A DNA stretch of 8,125 nt from Chloroflexota bacterium (lineage in GTDB: Bacteria; Chloroflexota; FW602-bin22; JAMCYS01), in contig JAJZQK010000118.1 of the NCBI GenBank assembly GCA_021847625.1, positions 1-8,125 on the forward strand, in the 5' to 3' direction. The notes under the pieces are model-generated. The model ran no database searches and was not told the origin of the DNA. It was given only the letters and a program-made list of their open reading frames with translations. The position numbers and the translations under genes are program-made. Within the stretch, counting starts at the first letter, position 1, and the number at the start of each line of letters is the position of its first letter. Positions 1 through 7,256 of this stretch are shown in pieces.

Positions 1-825
1 GCGGGCTGCCGGTTCGCGTCCGTGGGCCAGGGAGTGCAGAGCGAAGCGAAGTTGGGCGGCGAGGATACGGTGCCAACCTCTGCTCAGCATGGCCCGAGGG
101 GCGCTCTTGGCCATGACGAGGATGAAGTTACGACCGCAGAAGTAGCTGGCGCGCTCGCCGCCGCCGGTGGCACTGAGCCGATGGTAGACGCGGGCCGTCG
201 GCACGAAATAGCACCGGTATCCGCCCCAGTGGGCGCGAAGGTTGAGGTCGACGTCCTCGCAGTAGCCGATGAGGTCCTCGTCGAAAAGGCCCACGTCGTC
301 GAGCAGCGAGCGCCTGTAGGCGGCGGCCCCTCCGCAGGCGCCGAAGACCTCGCCCGGCGTGTCGTATTGGCCGCGGTCCTCTTCCCAGACGCCGCGGTTG
401 CCCGGAGTGCCGTCCGCGCGGTAGAAGTCCCCCGCGGAGTGGATGACGTTGCGGCGGTCGAAGAGTAGCAATTTGGAGGCAAACCAGCCGTAGTCCGGAC
501 GGGCCTCGCAGGCCGCGACCAGCTCGGCGAGCCAGTTCTCGTCGGCCTCCGTGTCGTTGTTCAGCAGAACGACTATCTCGGCGGTGCTGCGGCGGATGCC
601 CTCGTTGACGGCGCCGCTGAAGACCGTGTTGCGCGGAAGCCCGATGATCTCGACCTCGGGATACCTCTCGCGCAGCAGAGCCGCCGAGTCGTCGGTGGAG
701 CCGTTGTCGACCACGATCGTCGTGAAAGCAGGGAACGTCTGCCTGCGCAACGAGTCGAGGCAGGTCGGCAACAGGTGTGCCCCGTTGAAGGTGGGGATGA
801 TGACGCAGACGGATGTATTGCTCAC
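1..825 (-). CDS. GT2 family glycosyltransferase, rhamnosyltransferase-like (3' end cut by window)
   Basis: The frame stays open from a GTG at 825 to the window edge, giving 275 residues without a stop. The protein has the GT-A fold signature of family 2 glycosyltransferases. The N-terminal strand is VCVIIPTFNG (residues 6-15). The nucleotide-binding stretch is VVDNGSTDDS (38-47). LNND (88-91) stands at the position of the metal-binding DXD motif. GACGGAAAYRRS (162-173) and FDEDLIGYCEDVDL (181-194) form the acceptor-side and catalytic ED region, followed by a conserved-type His at 215. The architecture resembles WbbL-type rhamnosyltransferases and other cell-envelope glycan enzymes, but donor and acceptor cannot be read from the sequence. 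The GTG overlaps the stop of the RmlD-like gene by 4 nt (GTGA), so translation is probably coupled. It is likely a cytoplasmic-face enzyme using a nucleotide-sugar donor. No membrane segment is evident in the visible part. Confidence 0.88.
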   Translation of the reverse strand, partial: MSNTSVCVIIPTFNGAHLLPTCLDSLRRQTFPAFTTIVVDNGSTDDSAALLRERYPEVEIIGLPRNTVFSGAVNEGIRRSTAEIVVLLNNDTEADENWLAELVAACEARPDYGWFASKLLLFDRRNVIHSAGDFYRADGTPGNRGVWEEDRGQYDTPGEVFGACGGAAAYRRSLLDDVGLFDEDLIGYCEDVDLNLRAHWGGYRCYFVPTARVYHRLSATGGGERASYFCGRNFILVMAKSAPRAMLSRGWHRILAAQLRFALHSLAHGREPAAR

Positions 826-1664
826 AGCTCCAATTGGGGGATGACCTCGGCCAGCGCTTCCTGCCAGGGCCTGATGGCGATGCCCAGCGCCTCGCCGCAG
901 AAGTTGTGCAGCGCGGAAAAGAGCGGAGGCCGCGAGGGACGGACGTAGTCCCGCAGAGAGATCGGCTCGAGCGGGTAGTCTTCGCGCCCGCCTAGGCGGA
1001 GAATCTCGCGGGCGAACTCGTAGCGGGAGCAGGCGCCGGAATTAGTGAAGTGATAGACGCCATACGCGGGGTAGCGTATCAGTTCTCGCAGGGCGAGGGC
1101 CAGGTCCCCGGCGAACGTGGGGGAGCTCACCTCGTCGGCGACCATAGAGAGCTTGTCCCGCTCGCGGGCCAGTCTCAAGATCGTCTTCACGAAGTTGCGA
1201 CCGTGCAGGCTGTAGAGCCAGGCGGTTCGCACGATGTAGTGGCGCGGCAAGACGGCCTGCACGGCCTGGTCGCCGGCCAGCTTCGACCAGCCGTAGACGC
1301 TGATCGGGTTCGGCGGATCGAACTCAAGGTAGGGGCGGGTCGCCGTGCCGTCGAAGACGCAGTTGGTGCTGATCTGGACCAGGGAAGCCCCCTGTTGCAG
1401 ACAAGCCGCAGCCAGGTTGCGGGGCCCCAGGGCGTTGACTCGGTAGGCCAGCTCGACGTTCGTCTCGCAGCCGTCGACGTCGGTGTAAGCCGCGGTGTTG
1501 ACCACCACGTCCGGCGCGGCCTCGGCGACCACGCGCGCCGTGGTCGGCCAGTCGGTGATATCGAACTCCGATTCGCTGGGGACGATCATCTCGTGTTCCG
1601 CCGACCACTGTTCCTGTATCGTGCGGCCGAGCTGTCCCAGGCATCCTGCAAGTAGTACTCTCAC
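822..1664 (-). CDS. RmlD-like dTDP-4-dehydrorhamnose reductase / NAD(P)-dependent sugar reductase
   Basis: The protein has 280 residues, a normal length for RmlD (about 280-300). It is an extended short-chain dehydrogenase. The dinucleotide-binding GCLGQLG motif lies at residues 7-13, the PDVVVNTAAYTDVD segment at 51-64, and the catalytic YxxxK at Tyr124/Lys128 within a YGWSK motif. RTAWLYS (146-152) and SPTF (181-184) are also typical of RmlD. RmlD reduces dTDP-4-keto-L-rhamnose to dTDP-L-rhamnose in the cytoplasm. One oddity is residues 99-106, STNCVFDG, where RmlD proteins usually read STDYVFDG; the catalytic-type Thr100 is kept. No rmlA, rmlB or rmlC lies in the window, so the substrate may be supplied by genes elsewhere or may be another 4-ketosugar. 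The start is GTG at 1664, overlapping the upstream stop by 4 nt, with AAAGGA 6 nt upstream. The start is supported by the conserved MRVLLAG strand directly after it. Confidence 0.85.
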   Translation of the reverse strand: MRVLLAGCLGQLGRTIQEQWSAEHEMIVPSESEFDITDWPTTARVVAEAAPDVVVNTAAYTDVDGCETNVELAYRVNALGPRNLAAACLQQGASLVQISTNCVFDGTATRPYLEFDPPNPISVYGWSKLAGDQAVQAVLPRHYIVRTAWLYSLHGRNFVKTILRLARERDKLSMVADEVSSPTFAGDLALALRELIRYPAYGVYHFTNSGACSRYEFAREILRLGGREDYPLEPISLRDYVRPSRPPLFSALHNFCGEALGIAIRPWQEALAEVIPQLEL

Positions 1665-2275
1665 GGCCTATCCTTTGTTCTATCTTGGGAGGACTCGCCT
1701 TGGCGGGTAAGGCGGTAAACGTGGAATATACGCTGGGCGGCGGTGAAGTTGGTCATAACGGCCAGAAGCCAGAGCACGGGGACCACCTGGTTGATTATCA
1801 GCCCTAGCCCCAGGAGGGCCACCCGTTCCGGCCGCTGAAGCAGGCCGACTTCGCAGTCCAGGCCAAGCCCTTCAGCCCTCGCCCGTGCGTAACTGACCAT
1901 CAGGGAGCCCACGATGACGGCGTATACCAGGAGCACTTCCGTCATACGCCCCTCGCGAACGTAGAAGGCGGTCAGGCCAAAGAAGATGACCGCCTCGGAA
2001 TAACGGTCGAGCGTGGAGTCGAGGAAGCCGCCGAAGATGGTGACCCTGTTGCTGACCCTTGCCACCGCCCCGTCGAGCGTGTCGAAGAGACCAACCAGAA
2101 TCACCAGGATGCCCCCGGCCAGCTGGTAGCCGAAGGCCAGAATCAGGCCGACGCCGACGTTGAGCAAGAAGCCGATGACGGTGACCATGTTGGGCGTTAG
2201 ACCCAGGCGCACCAGCACCGCGGCAATCGGCAGTACGCCCCGGCGGGCGCGTTGTTTAAGTGTGTCAGTGCTCAA
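1661..2275 (-). CDS. pgsA1: CDP-alcohol phosphatidyltransferase, probable phosphatidylinositol phosphate synthase
   Basis: This is a 204-residue integral membrane protein, about the length of the mycobacterial PIP synthase. It carries the complete CDP-alcohol phosphotransferase motif: Asp65, Asp68, Gly69, Ala72, Arg73, then Gly82, Asp86 and Asp90 with family spacing. These four aspartates bind the two metal ions and CDP-diacylglycerol. Hydrophobic helices flank the motif (about 31-64, 93-105, 114-129 and 151-174). SYARARAEGLGL (128-139) resembles the same region of actinobacterial PIP synthases rather than phosphatidylglycerophosphate synthases. The expected reaction is CDP-diacylglycerol plus inositol-1-phosphate to phosphatidylinositol phosphate plus CMP at the cytoplasmic membrane. 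The assignment to inositol phosphate rather than glycerol phosphate rests mainly on the inositol-1-phosphate synthase and PimA-like genes of the same operon. The start is TTG at 2275; the first internal Met (30) would cut into the fold. Its stop overlaps the RmlD-like start. Confidence 0.85.
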   Translation of the reverse strand: MSTDTLKQRARRGVLPIAAVLVRLGLTPNMVTVIGFLLNVGVGLILAFGYQLAGGILVILVGLFDTLDGAVARVSNRVTIFGGFLDSTLDRYSEAVIFFGLTAFYVREGRMTEVLLVYAVIVGSLMVSYARARAEGLGLDCEVGLLQRPERVALLGLGLIINQVVPVLWLLAVMTNFTAAQRIFHVYRLTRQGESSQDRTKDRP

Positions 2276-2283
2276 ATCAGTCT

Positions 2284-2288
2284 ACCTC
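2284..2288 (-). promoter_or_regulatory. Shine-Dalgarno deciding a TTG start
   Basis: On the minus strand this reads GAGGT, 8 nt before the TTG at 2275. It overlaps the last codons of the GT4 gene. With no ATG or GTG in a suitable place, it supports TTG as the true start of the PIP synthase-like gene. Confidence 0.6.
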
Positions 2289-3495
2289 ACAGATTTGCCG
2301 AGCTGGATTCGAAACGGCGGGCGCTCGGGGGCACGGCCGCATTGCGATGCTGCTCAATCGCTTCCGGGGGCACGCCACAGGCGTGGAGCACGGCACCATA
2401 GTAGGCCAGAATACGACCGGCGACCTTCTCCCAAGAATACTGCTCGGCCCGCGCGAGCCCGCGGCGTCCCATCTCCAGCCGCTGTTCAGGGTCTCTCAAT
2501 AGGCCCATGAGCGCGGATGCGAGGGCTTCGTCGTCCTTCGGTTTGACGAGCAGCCCTTCGCTTCCGTGGTCCAGCACGCCGCGGTAGCCGTCGATATTGG
2601 AGGCGACGATGGGCTTGCTCGAAGCCATCGCTTCCAAGAGGATGATGCCGAAGCTCTCACCGCCGGTGGACGGGGCGCAGAAGATGTCGCAGGTGCGATA
2701 GTAGCGGGCCAGCTCCTCCTTCGAGACGTAACCCACGAAGAGAACGTCGCTGAGGTCGTGACGCTCGACGAACGACTGGTAGCGCCGACCGCTCTTCTCG
2801 TTATACGGGCCCACGACGACAAGCCGTACCTGGTCGGTTTCCCGCCGCATGCGGGCATAAGCACGCAAGAGATAGCTGAAACCCTTCCTTTTCTCCAGCC
2901 GGCCAACGAACAGAATGTTGATCTTCCCATCCTGGAGAGACTCCATTGGTCGCACATGCATGCCGAAGTGCTGCTGGTCGATGCCGTTGGGAATGATTAT
3001 GTACTTGGCGGGGAAGTGGCGGCTGACGAAACCGAGGGCAGCCTCGGAAACGGCGATGCGACCGTCTAGCATATTGAAGAAGCGCTTTAGAATGGGCTTG
3101 CCGTAGTAGTACATCAGGTGCGTGCCACCGTAGCGGTGAAAGGTGCCGATGTTGACGGCCTTGGAATGGTGCAGCACGGTCAAAGGCAGCGCGGGAGTCA
3201 TGGGTTCGTGAAGGTGCACGATGTCGAACGCCTCCTCCCGGAGGATCTGCTTGACCTTGCCCGATAGCCGCAAGGACAAGGTGATCCTGGCGACGGAGCC
3301 GTTGGCGGGGATCGGCACTATGCTCCCCAGCCGATAGAGGTTCTCCTTCTCGACCTGCACCATGCTGCTGGACGAAGGGGCGATTATCTTCACTTCGTGT
3401 CCATGGCGGACGAACTGCTCCTCGAGGTGAGCGATGTGCTCGGTCACTCCGCCGGGATAAGGATAGTCGTACGGAGAGACAAGGGCGATTTTCAA
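2287..3495 (-). CDS. pimA: GT4 family glycosyltransferase, PimA-like phosphatidylinositol mannosyltransferase
   Basis: The protein has 402 residues; PimA is somewhat shorter, and the extra length is a polar, probably disordered C-terminal tail after about residue 370. It has a GT-B fold. The N-terminal strand and glycine loop are MKIALVSPYDYPYPGGVTEH (1-20), matching the PimA-type GGV loop. DIVHLHEP spans 91-98, and GTFHRY (117-122) holds the His120 expected in the PimA active site. The donor-binding FVGRLEKRKG spans 196-205, and the EX7E motif lies at Glu280 to Glu288 (ESFGIILLE). PimA transfers mannose from GDP-mannose to phosphatidylinositol on the inner membrane leaflet. Mannose as donor is inferred from similarity and context; another hexose cannot be excluded. 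The start is TTG at 3495, overlapping the PHP gene stop by 4 nt (TTGA), with GGGAGAG 6 nt upstream. The conserved N-terminal strand begins at once, so a later Met (45) is not plausible. Confidence 0.85.
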   Translation of the reverse strand: MKIALVSPYDYPYPGGVTEHIAHLEEQFVRHGHEVKIIAPSSSSMVQVEKENLYRLGSIVPIPANGSVARITLSLRLSGKVKQILREEAFDIVHLHEPMTPALPLTVLHHSKAVNIGTFHRYGGTHLMYYYGKPILKRFFNMLDGRIAVSEAALGFVSRHFPAKYIIIPNGIDQQHFGMHVRPMESLQDGKINILFVGRLEKRKGFSYLLRAYARMRRETDQVRLVVVGPYNEKSGRRYQSFVERHDLSDVLFVGYVSKEELARYYRTCDIFCAPSTGGESFGIILLEAMASSKPIVASNIDGYRGVLDHGSEGLLVKPKDDEALASALMGLLRDPEQRLEMGRRGLARAEQYSWEKVAGRILAYYGAVLHACGVPPEAIEQHRNAAVPPSARRFESSSANL

Positions 3496-4262
3496 GGGCT
3501 ACTCTCCCGGCCCACGGCTCTGGCTATCTTCCGATACGGGTGCACGACCATGCTCCGCCATTGTTGTTGGGCTGCCCCGTGCAGATGATCCCTGGCCGAC
3601 CAGAAGGTGCCGTCGCTTACCGTGGTTCTGGCGATGAGCGCCTCGCGAAAGTCGGCAGAAGTGCGGCCCGGGAACAGCGTCCTGGCCGTGCCGACCTGCT
3701 TGGCCTGATGGGCGTCGCTGCCCCCGGTCTCGGCCAACTGAAGGACTTCGCGGTTCAGCGCCGATGCTGCTTGCCAGGCAACCCTACCGGCGATGGTCGG
3801 ATTGAAGGTTTCGATGCCGTCCAAGCAAAAACCGCTGGACTTGTCACATAGCTGAACCAAGCGTCGGCGACCGACGCTCAGGGTGAGCCAGCTCATCGGA
3901 TGGGGCACGATACAGAGGCCGCCCAGGGCGTGCACGGCTTCGATCGTAGCCTCCAGGGAGCGCAGCATTGGGATTCGCTGCTCGACAAAGAGGGCCAGAA
4001 GGTGGCCCTCGCGCGTCGTCACCTCCAGGCCAGGTATGACCTGGAAGCGATAACCGTTGCGGGCCGCTAATTCCCTTGCCTCGAGGGAGCCGGCTATTTC
4101 GTCGTGGTCGGTTATGGCGATCACGTCGAGGTCGGTGTGGTTCTCCACGTACTCTAGTATGCCCGCAGGGGAAGTGACGCCGTCCCCTGCCGCGCTATGG
4201 ATGTGGATGTCCGCTTTGCCCAGCGAAGCAGCAGCTTTCCCGATGGGCGCCATCTCCTGCAC
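3492..4262 (-). CDS. PHP-domain metallophosphoesterase inside the lipid operon
   Basis: The protein has 256 residues with a full PHP metal-binding set. These are His20 and His22 (ADIHIHS), Asp52/His53/Asp54 (TDHD), Glu80 (GLEVTT), His87 (GHLLAL), His121 (VPHP), and Asp183/His185 (GSDAH). PHP proteins hydrolyse phosphate esters, for example histidinol phosphate or nucleotide 3',5'-bisphosphates, with a multinuclear metal site. The N-terminal motif layout is closest to the TrpH/YciV-type branch. No signal peptide or membrane helix is seen, so it is probably cytoplasmic. It sits between the acyltransferases and the PimA-like gene. That suggests a phosphatase step in inositol lipid synthesis, such as dephosphorylating phosphatidylinositol phosphate or inositol phosphate; this role is inference. 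The start chosen is GTG at 4262 with AGAAGGGA 6 nt upstream, both inside the preceding acyltransferase gene (68-nt overlap). An ATG at 4253, three codons later, is an alternative. Confidence 0.85.
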   Translation of the reverse strand: MQEMAPIGKAAASLGKADIHIHSAAGDGVTSPAGILEYVENHTDLDVIAITDHDEIAGSLEARELAARNGYRFQVIPGLEVTTREGHLLALFVEQRIPMLRSLEATIEAVHALGGLCIVPHPMSWLTLSVGRRRLVQLCDKSSGFCLDGIETFNPTIAGRVAWQAASALNREVLQLAETGGSDAHQAKQVGTARTLFPGRTSADFREALIARTTVSDGTFWSARDHLHGAAQQQWRSMVVHPYRKIARAVGRESSP

Positions 4263-5136
4263 GTAGCTTCCCTTCTCCCGGCCAAACGGGTTCGAAGGCG
4301 ACCCATTGTTCCGGGTAGGCTCGAATGTACTTCTCCATCACTCGCAGTATCGACTGTAAGTTTACTACGAGGTCGTGGTCGGCGTCTTCCGTTACCACCA
4401 TTTCGAGCGGCGGCTCCACGTGGCCTTCGAAGAAGCCGTTCTCACGTCTGAGCGTAAAGGCGGCGATCACCGGGCTTCCCAACCGACGAGCCAACACCAC
4501 GGCCCCCGGTTGGAAGGTGGTGACGGCGCCGAAGAACGGCAGCGGCACGCCGTCGCCCTGCACGTCCCGGTCGACGGCCATTCCCACGATCTCCCCCTGC
4601 TGCAGGGCCCTTATCAGCTGGCGCATCACCCCCCGTTCGGCGGGTACGAAATGCAGGCCGTGGCTCGAACGCAGGCCGGTGACGAGGTCGAAGAGCCTTC
4701 TGGGCCTAACCACCTCGGCCGGCACCTTGACCTGGTATCCCCAGGCGGCCAGCAGCTGGGCAACCGTGTCGAAGCTGCCCAAGTGCGCGCTGATGAGGAT
4801 GACGCCGTTCCCCCGGGCGACGGCCGACTTGAGATGCTCGATGCCGTGCAGCTGAACGCGCTCTTCCAGATCGGATAGGCGCAAGTTCGGCAGGCGCAAG
4901 AGGTCGAAGTAGTTCTTGGCTCCGTTGCGAAACACCGATCGGGCGATTACTGCTAATCTGTCCTCGGCGACGCCGTCGCCAAGGGCCCTGCGGAGGTTTG
5001 CGACTACGTGGGTCCGCGCTTGGGGGCGTAGGGTGTAGGCGACGTCGCCCGCCAGAGATGCCAGCCAGTAGCCAACGCGCAGAGGTAGCAGGGGAACCAA
5101 GAGGCTACCGAGGCGGAACACAAAGTATGTGAACAT
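4195..5136 (-). CDS. LpxL/HtrB-PatA family acyltransferase (second of a tandem pair)
   Basis: The protein has 313 residues, the usual length for the lysophospholipid/lipid A acyltransferase family. There is an N-terminal hydrophobic segment (about 1-33), then the catalytic HX4D motif HLGSFD (His118, Asp123). MAVDRDVQGDGVPLPFFG (186-203) matches the family's third conserved block, and PEQWVAFEPVW (275-285) is the usual C-terminal block. Such enzymes are membrane-associated and move a fatty acyl group onto a glycolipid. In mycobacteria the homologue PatA acylates the mannose of PIM, which fits the operon here. The start is ATG at 5136, only 4 nt after the upstream gene's stop, with no clear ribosome-binding site, so reinitiation is likely. 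The last 25 or so residues lie beyond the normal end of the family and are encoded in the overlap with the PHP gene. They are Gly/Arg/Cys/His-rich and look unconserved. Confidence 0.85.
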   Translation of the reverse strand: MFTYFVFRLGSLLVPLLPLRVGYWLASLAGDVAYTLRPQARTHVVANLRRALGDGVAEDRLAVIARSVFRNGAKNYFDLLRLPNLRLSDLEERVQLHGIEHLKSAVARGNGVILISAHLGSFDTVAQLLAAWGYQVKVPAEVVRPRRLFDLVTGLRSSHGLHFVPAERGVMRQLIRALQQGEIVGMAVDRDVQGDGVPLPFFGAVTTFQPGAVVLARRLGSPVIAAFTLRRENGFFEGHVEPPLEMVVTEDADHDLVVNLQSILRVMEKYIRAYPEQWVAFEPVWPGEGKLRAGDGAHRESCCFAGQSGHPHP

Positions 5137-5140
5137 ATGG

Positions 5141-6097
5141 CTAATGGGCGTGCAGCGGCTGGGGGGAACCCTCGGACCACATGTGGCGGAACATATACCA
5201 CTGATCGGGGTGCTGCCGTATCATCTCCTCGAGGACATCCATCATTCGTTGGGTGACAGTCTCAATATCCCGGCGCAAGTCCCCAGTTCTGGTGATCTCC
5301 ACGTGCGGGTATATTGTGCCGGAAAACGTGTTGCCCGGCCCGCGGAGGACGTGGCCCGGAACGATGGCGGCCCCCGTCTTCAGGGCCAGCATGGCGGCGC
5401 CCGCCGGCACCTCGATGGGGGCTCCGCAGAAATTGACGCGAACCCCTTCGCCGGGCACGGGGCGATCTACCAGCAGGCCGAGGATCTCGTTGCTCCTCAG
5501 CACGCGCAGGACGCCCCGCGCCGCTGATTCGAAGGGGATGATCCTGAGGCCCTTCTCCACGCGGTGGCGCTGGATGAGGTCGTTCAGCTTGGCTGGCTGG
5601 AACGTGTCGACGACGGCGTTCACCGGATAGCCGGTTACGGCCAGCACCGCCGCGCCGAGGTCGAAATGTCCGAAATGCACGCCGACGAAGATGACCCCCT
5701 TCCCGGCGTCGAGGGCGTGATTGAGGTTCTCCCAACCCTCTACAAGCACGTTTTCCCTGATGTGATCGATACTCAGGCTGGGAAAGCGCAGGAAATCGAC
5801 TATGTACTTCAGGTAGTTTCGGTAGGTCAGGCGGGCTGTCTCCCAGACGGCCTCGGGGTCGGCGCCCGGACCCAACACCTGGCGCATGTTGGCGATGGCT
5901 GCATCGCGCTTGCTGCGCCAGGTGTAGAAGGTGAGGTCGCCGATGAACGAGGCCACCGCGTAACTCACCCGCAGGGGCATGAACCGGGCAATTAAGCTCC
6001 CGGCGACGACAAGCCAGTAGGTTAGATGGATGCTATTGGACAGCGCGACAATTCTAGTTCCCATATCTGCCTGACGGCCTTGCGTTGTCTCAGCCAC
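5141..6097 (-). CDS. LpxL/HtrB-PatA family acyltransferase (first of a tandem pair)
   Basis: The protein has 318 residues. An N-terminal hydrophobic region (about 25-60) precedes the HX4D motif HFGHFD (His141, Asp146). LLVDRPVPGEGVRVNFCG (208-225) is the third conserved block, and HPDQWYMFRHMW (296-307) is the C-terminal block. The blocks align in order and spacing with the neighbouring acyltransferase, but the two sequences differ widely, so this is an old duplication or two separate recruitments. The expected role is acyl transfer from acyl-CoA or acyl-ACP to an inositol glycolipid at the membrane; lipid A is unlikely because no lipid A genes are nearby. The start chosen is GTG at 6097 with a strong purine-rich site (GGAGAGGTGG) ending 6 nt upstream. 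An ATG at residue 12 (6064) is possible but has no comparable site. It lies 67 nt downstream of the inositol phosphate synthase gene. Confidence 0.85.
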   Translation of the reverse strand: MAETTQGRQADMGTRIVALSNSIHLTYWLVVAGSLIARFMPLRVSYAVASFIGDLTFYTWRSKRDAAIANMRQVLGPGADPEAVWETARLTYRNYLKYIVDFLRFPSLSIDHIRENVLVEGWENLNHALDAGKGVIFVGVHFGHFDLGAAVLAVTGYPVNAVVDTFQPAKLNDLIQRHRVEKGLRIIPFESAARGVLRVLRSNEILGLLVDRPVPGEGVRVNFCGAPIEVPAGAAMLALKTGAAIVPGHVLRGPGNTFSGTIYPHVEITRTGDLRRDIETVTQRMMDVLEEMIRQHPDQWYMFRHMWSEGSPQPLHAH

Positions 6098-6103
6098 CCT
6101 GTT

Positions 6104-6114
6104 CCACCTCTCCT
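6104..6114 (-). promoter_or_regulatory. Strong Shine-Dalgarno for a GTG start
   Basis: The minus strand reads AGGAGAGGTGG, 6 nt before the GTG at 6097. It favours this GTG over the ATG at 6064. The 67-nt gap (6098-6164) that holds it has no clear terminator: a 5-bp CGGAA/TTCCG inverted repeat is present but there is no T-run, so read-through is expected. Confidence 0.6.
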
Positions 6115-6164
6115 ACTGTCTACAAACCTCGGAAGCGAATGATAACATAGCGGTTCCGGATTGG

Positions 6165-7256
6165 CTACGCTGGTGGAGTCTCCTTTGGGGTCTCCTTAAT
6201 GAAGTCCTCCACCATTTGGCGCGCCTCGTTGTCGGTATACTGGACGGGCGGCGATTTCATGAAGTAGGCGGAAGGCGGAATCAAGGCGCCGCTGAGACCC
6301 CGGTCCAAGGCAAGCTTGGCGCAGCGAATGGCGTCGATGACGACGCCGGCGGAGTTGGGCGAATCCCAGACCTCCATCTTCACTTCCACGTTGAGGGGGA
6401 CATCGCCGAAGGTGGTCCCTTCCAGGCGGATGTAGGCCCATTTGCGATCGGTCAGCCACGGCACGTGGTCGCTTGGCCCGACGTGCACGTTCTCGGTACC
6501 CAGATCGTACTCGATCTGGGACGTCACGGCGTTGGTCTTGGAGATCTTCTTGGACTCCAGGCGCGAGCGCTCCAGCATGTTGTAGAAATCGGTGTTGCCG
6601 CCGAAGTTTAGCTGGTAGGTGCGGTCCAACCTGACGCCGCGGTCGCGGAAGAGGCGCGCCAGCACCCGGTGGGTGATCGTAGCGCCGACCTGGGACTTGA
6701 TGTCGTCGCCGATGATCGGCACGCCACGCTCCTTGAAGCGATTCTGCCAGTACTTCTCACGAGCGATGAAAACGGGAATGCAGTTGACGAAGGCGCAGCC
6801 AGCGGCGAGCACCTGCTCGACATACCACTTGGTGGCCTCTTCGCTCCCCACGGGGAGATAGCTGACCACGACGTCGGTCTTGGTGTCACGGAGTATGCCG
6901 ACGATGTCGGCGGTCGGGCCCGGCGCCTTCTTGATCATCTGGGACAGATAGAGGCCCAGCCCGTCGTGGGTCATTCCTCGAGATACCGGCACCCCTAGGT
7001 TGGGGACGTCGCTGAACTTAAAGGTATTGTTAGGTTCGGTGAAGATGGCCTCGGACAGGTCCTTGCCCACCTTGTTCTGGTCGATATCGAAGGCCGCGCT
7101 GAACTCGACGTCGCCGATGTGGTAGCCACCGAGGTTCACGTGCATGAGGCCGGGCACATCTGCCCCCTCTTCCACGTTCTTATAGTATTGGACGCCCTGG
7201 ACGAGCGAGGAGCAGCAGTTCCCCACCCCGACAATCGCCACCCTGATCTTGCCCAC
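6165..7256 (-). CDS. ino1: Myo-inositol-1-phosphate synthase
   Basis: The protein has 363 residues, the short bacterial type (about 360) rather than the 510-residue eukaryotic type. It converts glucose-6-phosphate to 1L-myo-inositol-1-phosphate by an NAD-dependent aldol cyclisation in the cytoplasm. The NAD-binding loop is VGVGNCCSS (9-17), with [11 protein letters not shown] (132-142) and NCIPVFIA (158-165) following. [15 protein letters not shown] (183-197) includes the active-site-type Lys187. [11 protein letters not shown] (217-227), [11 protein letters not shown] (262-272) and [19 protein letters not shown] (293-311) are hallmark blocks of the family. The start is GTG at 7256, with AAGGAG 9 nt upstream and the [10 protein letters not shown] strand immediately following. 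As first gene of the operon, it supplies the head group for the CDP-alcohol transferase downstream. It is probably controlled by the promoter at about 7458-7486 and a long structured leader. Confidence 0.96.
   Translation of the reverse strand: MGKIRVAIVGVGNCCSSLVQGVQYYKNVEEGADVPGLMHVNLGGYHIGDVEFSAAFDIDQNKVGKDLSEAIFTEPNNTFKFSDVPNLGVPVSRGMTHDGLGLYLSQMIKKAPGPTADIVGILRDTKTDVVVSYLPVGSEEATKWYVEQVLAAGCAFVNCIPVFIAREKYWQNRFKERGVPIIGDDIKSQVGATITHRVLARLFRDRGVRLDRTYQLNFGGNTDFYNMLERSRLESKKISKTNAVTSQIEYDLGTENVHVGPSDHVPWLTDRKWAYIRLEGTTFGDVPLNVEVKMEVWDSPNSAGVVIDAIRCAKLALDRGLSGALIPPSAYFMKSPPVQYTDNEARQMVEDFIKETPKETPPA

Noticed and set aside
22..482. Open frames of over 130 codons on both strands within the GT2 gene
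   Set aside because: They are shadows of the GT2 frame, which shows a continuous glycosyltransferase signature through the whole region.
1050..1655. Plus-strand open frame of 201 codons opposite the RmlD-like gene
   Set aside because: It is an antisense shadow in GC-rich sequence; the minus-strand frame has full family motifs.
4195..6097. Lipid A (LpxL/HtrB) biosynthesis as the role of the acyltransferases
   Set aside because: The family match allows it, but the neighbours are inositol lipid genes and no lipid A genes are present, so a PatA-like role fits better.
6098..6164. Terminator between the synthase and first acyltransferase
   Set aside because: Only a weak 5-bp inverted repeat with a long loop and no T-run is present.
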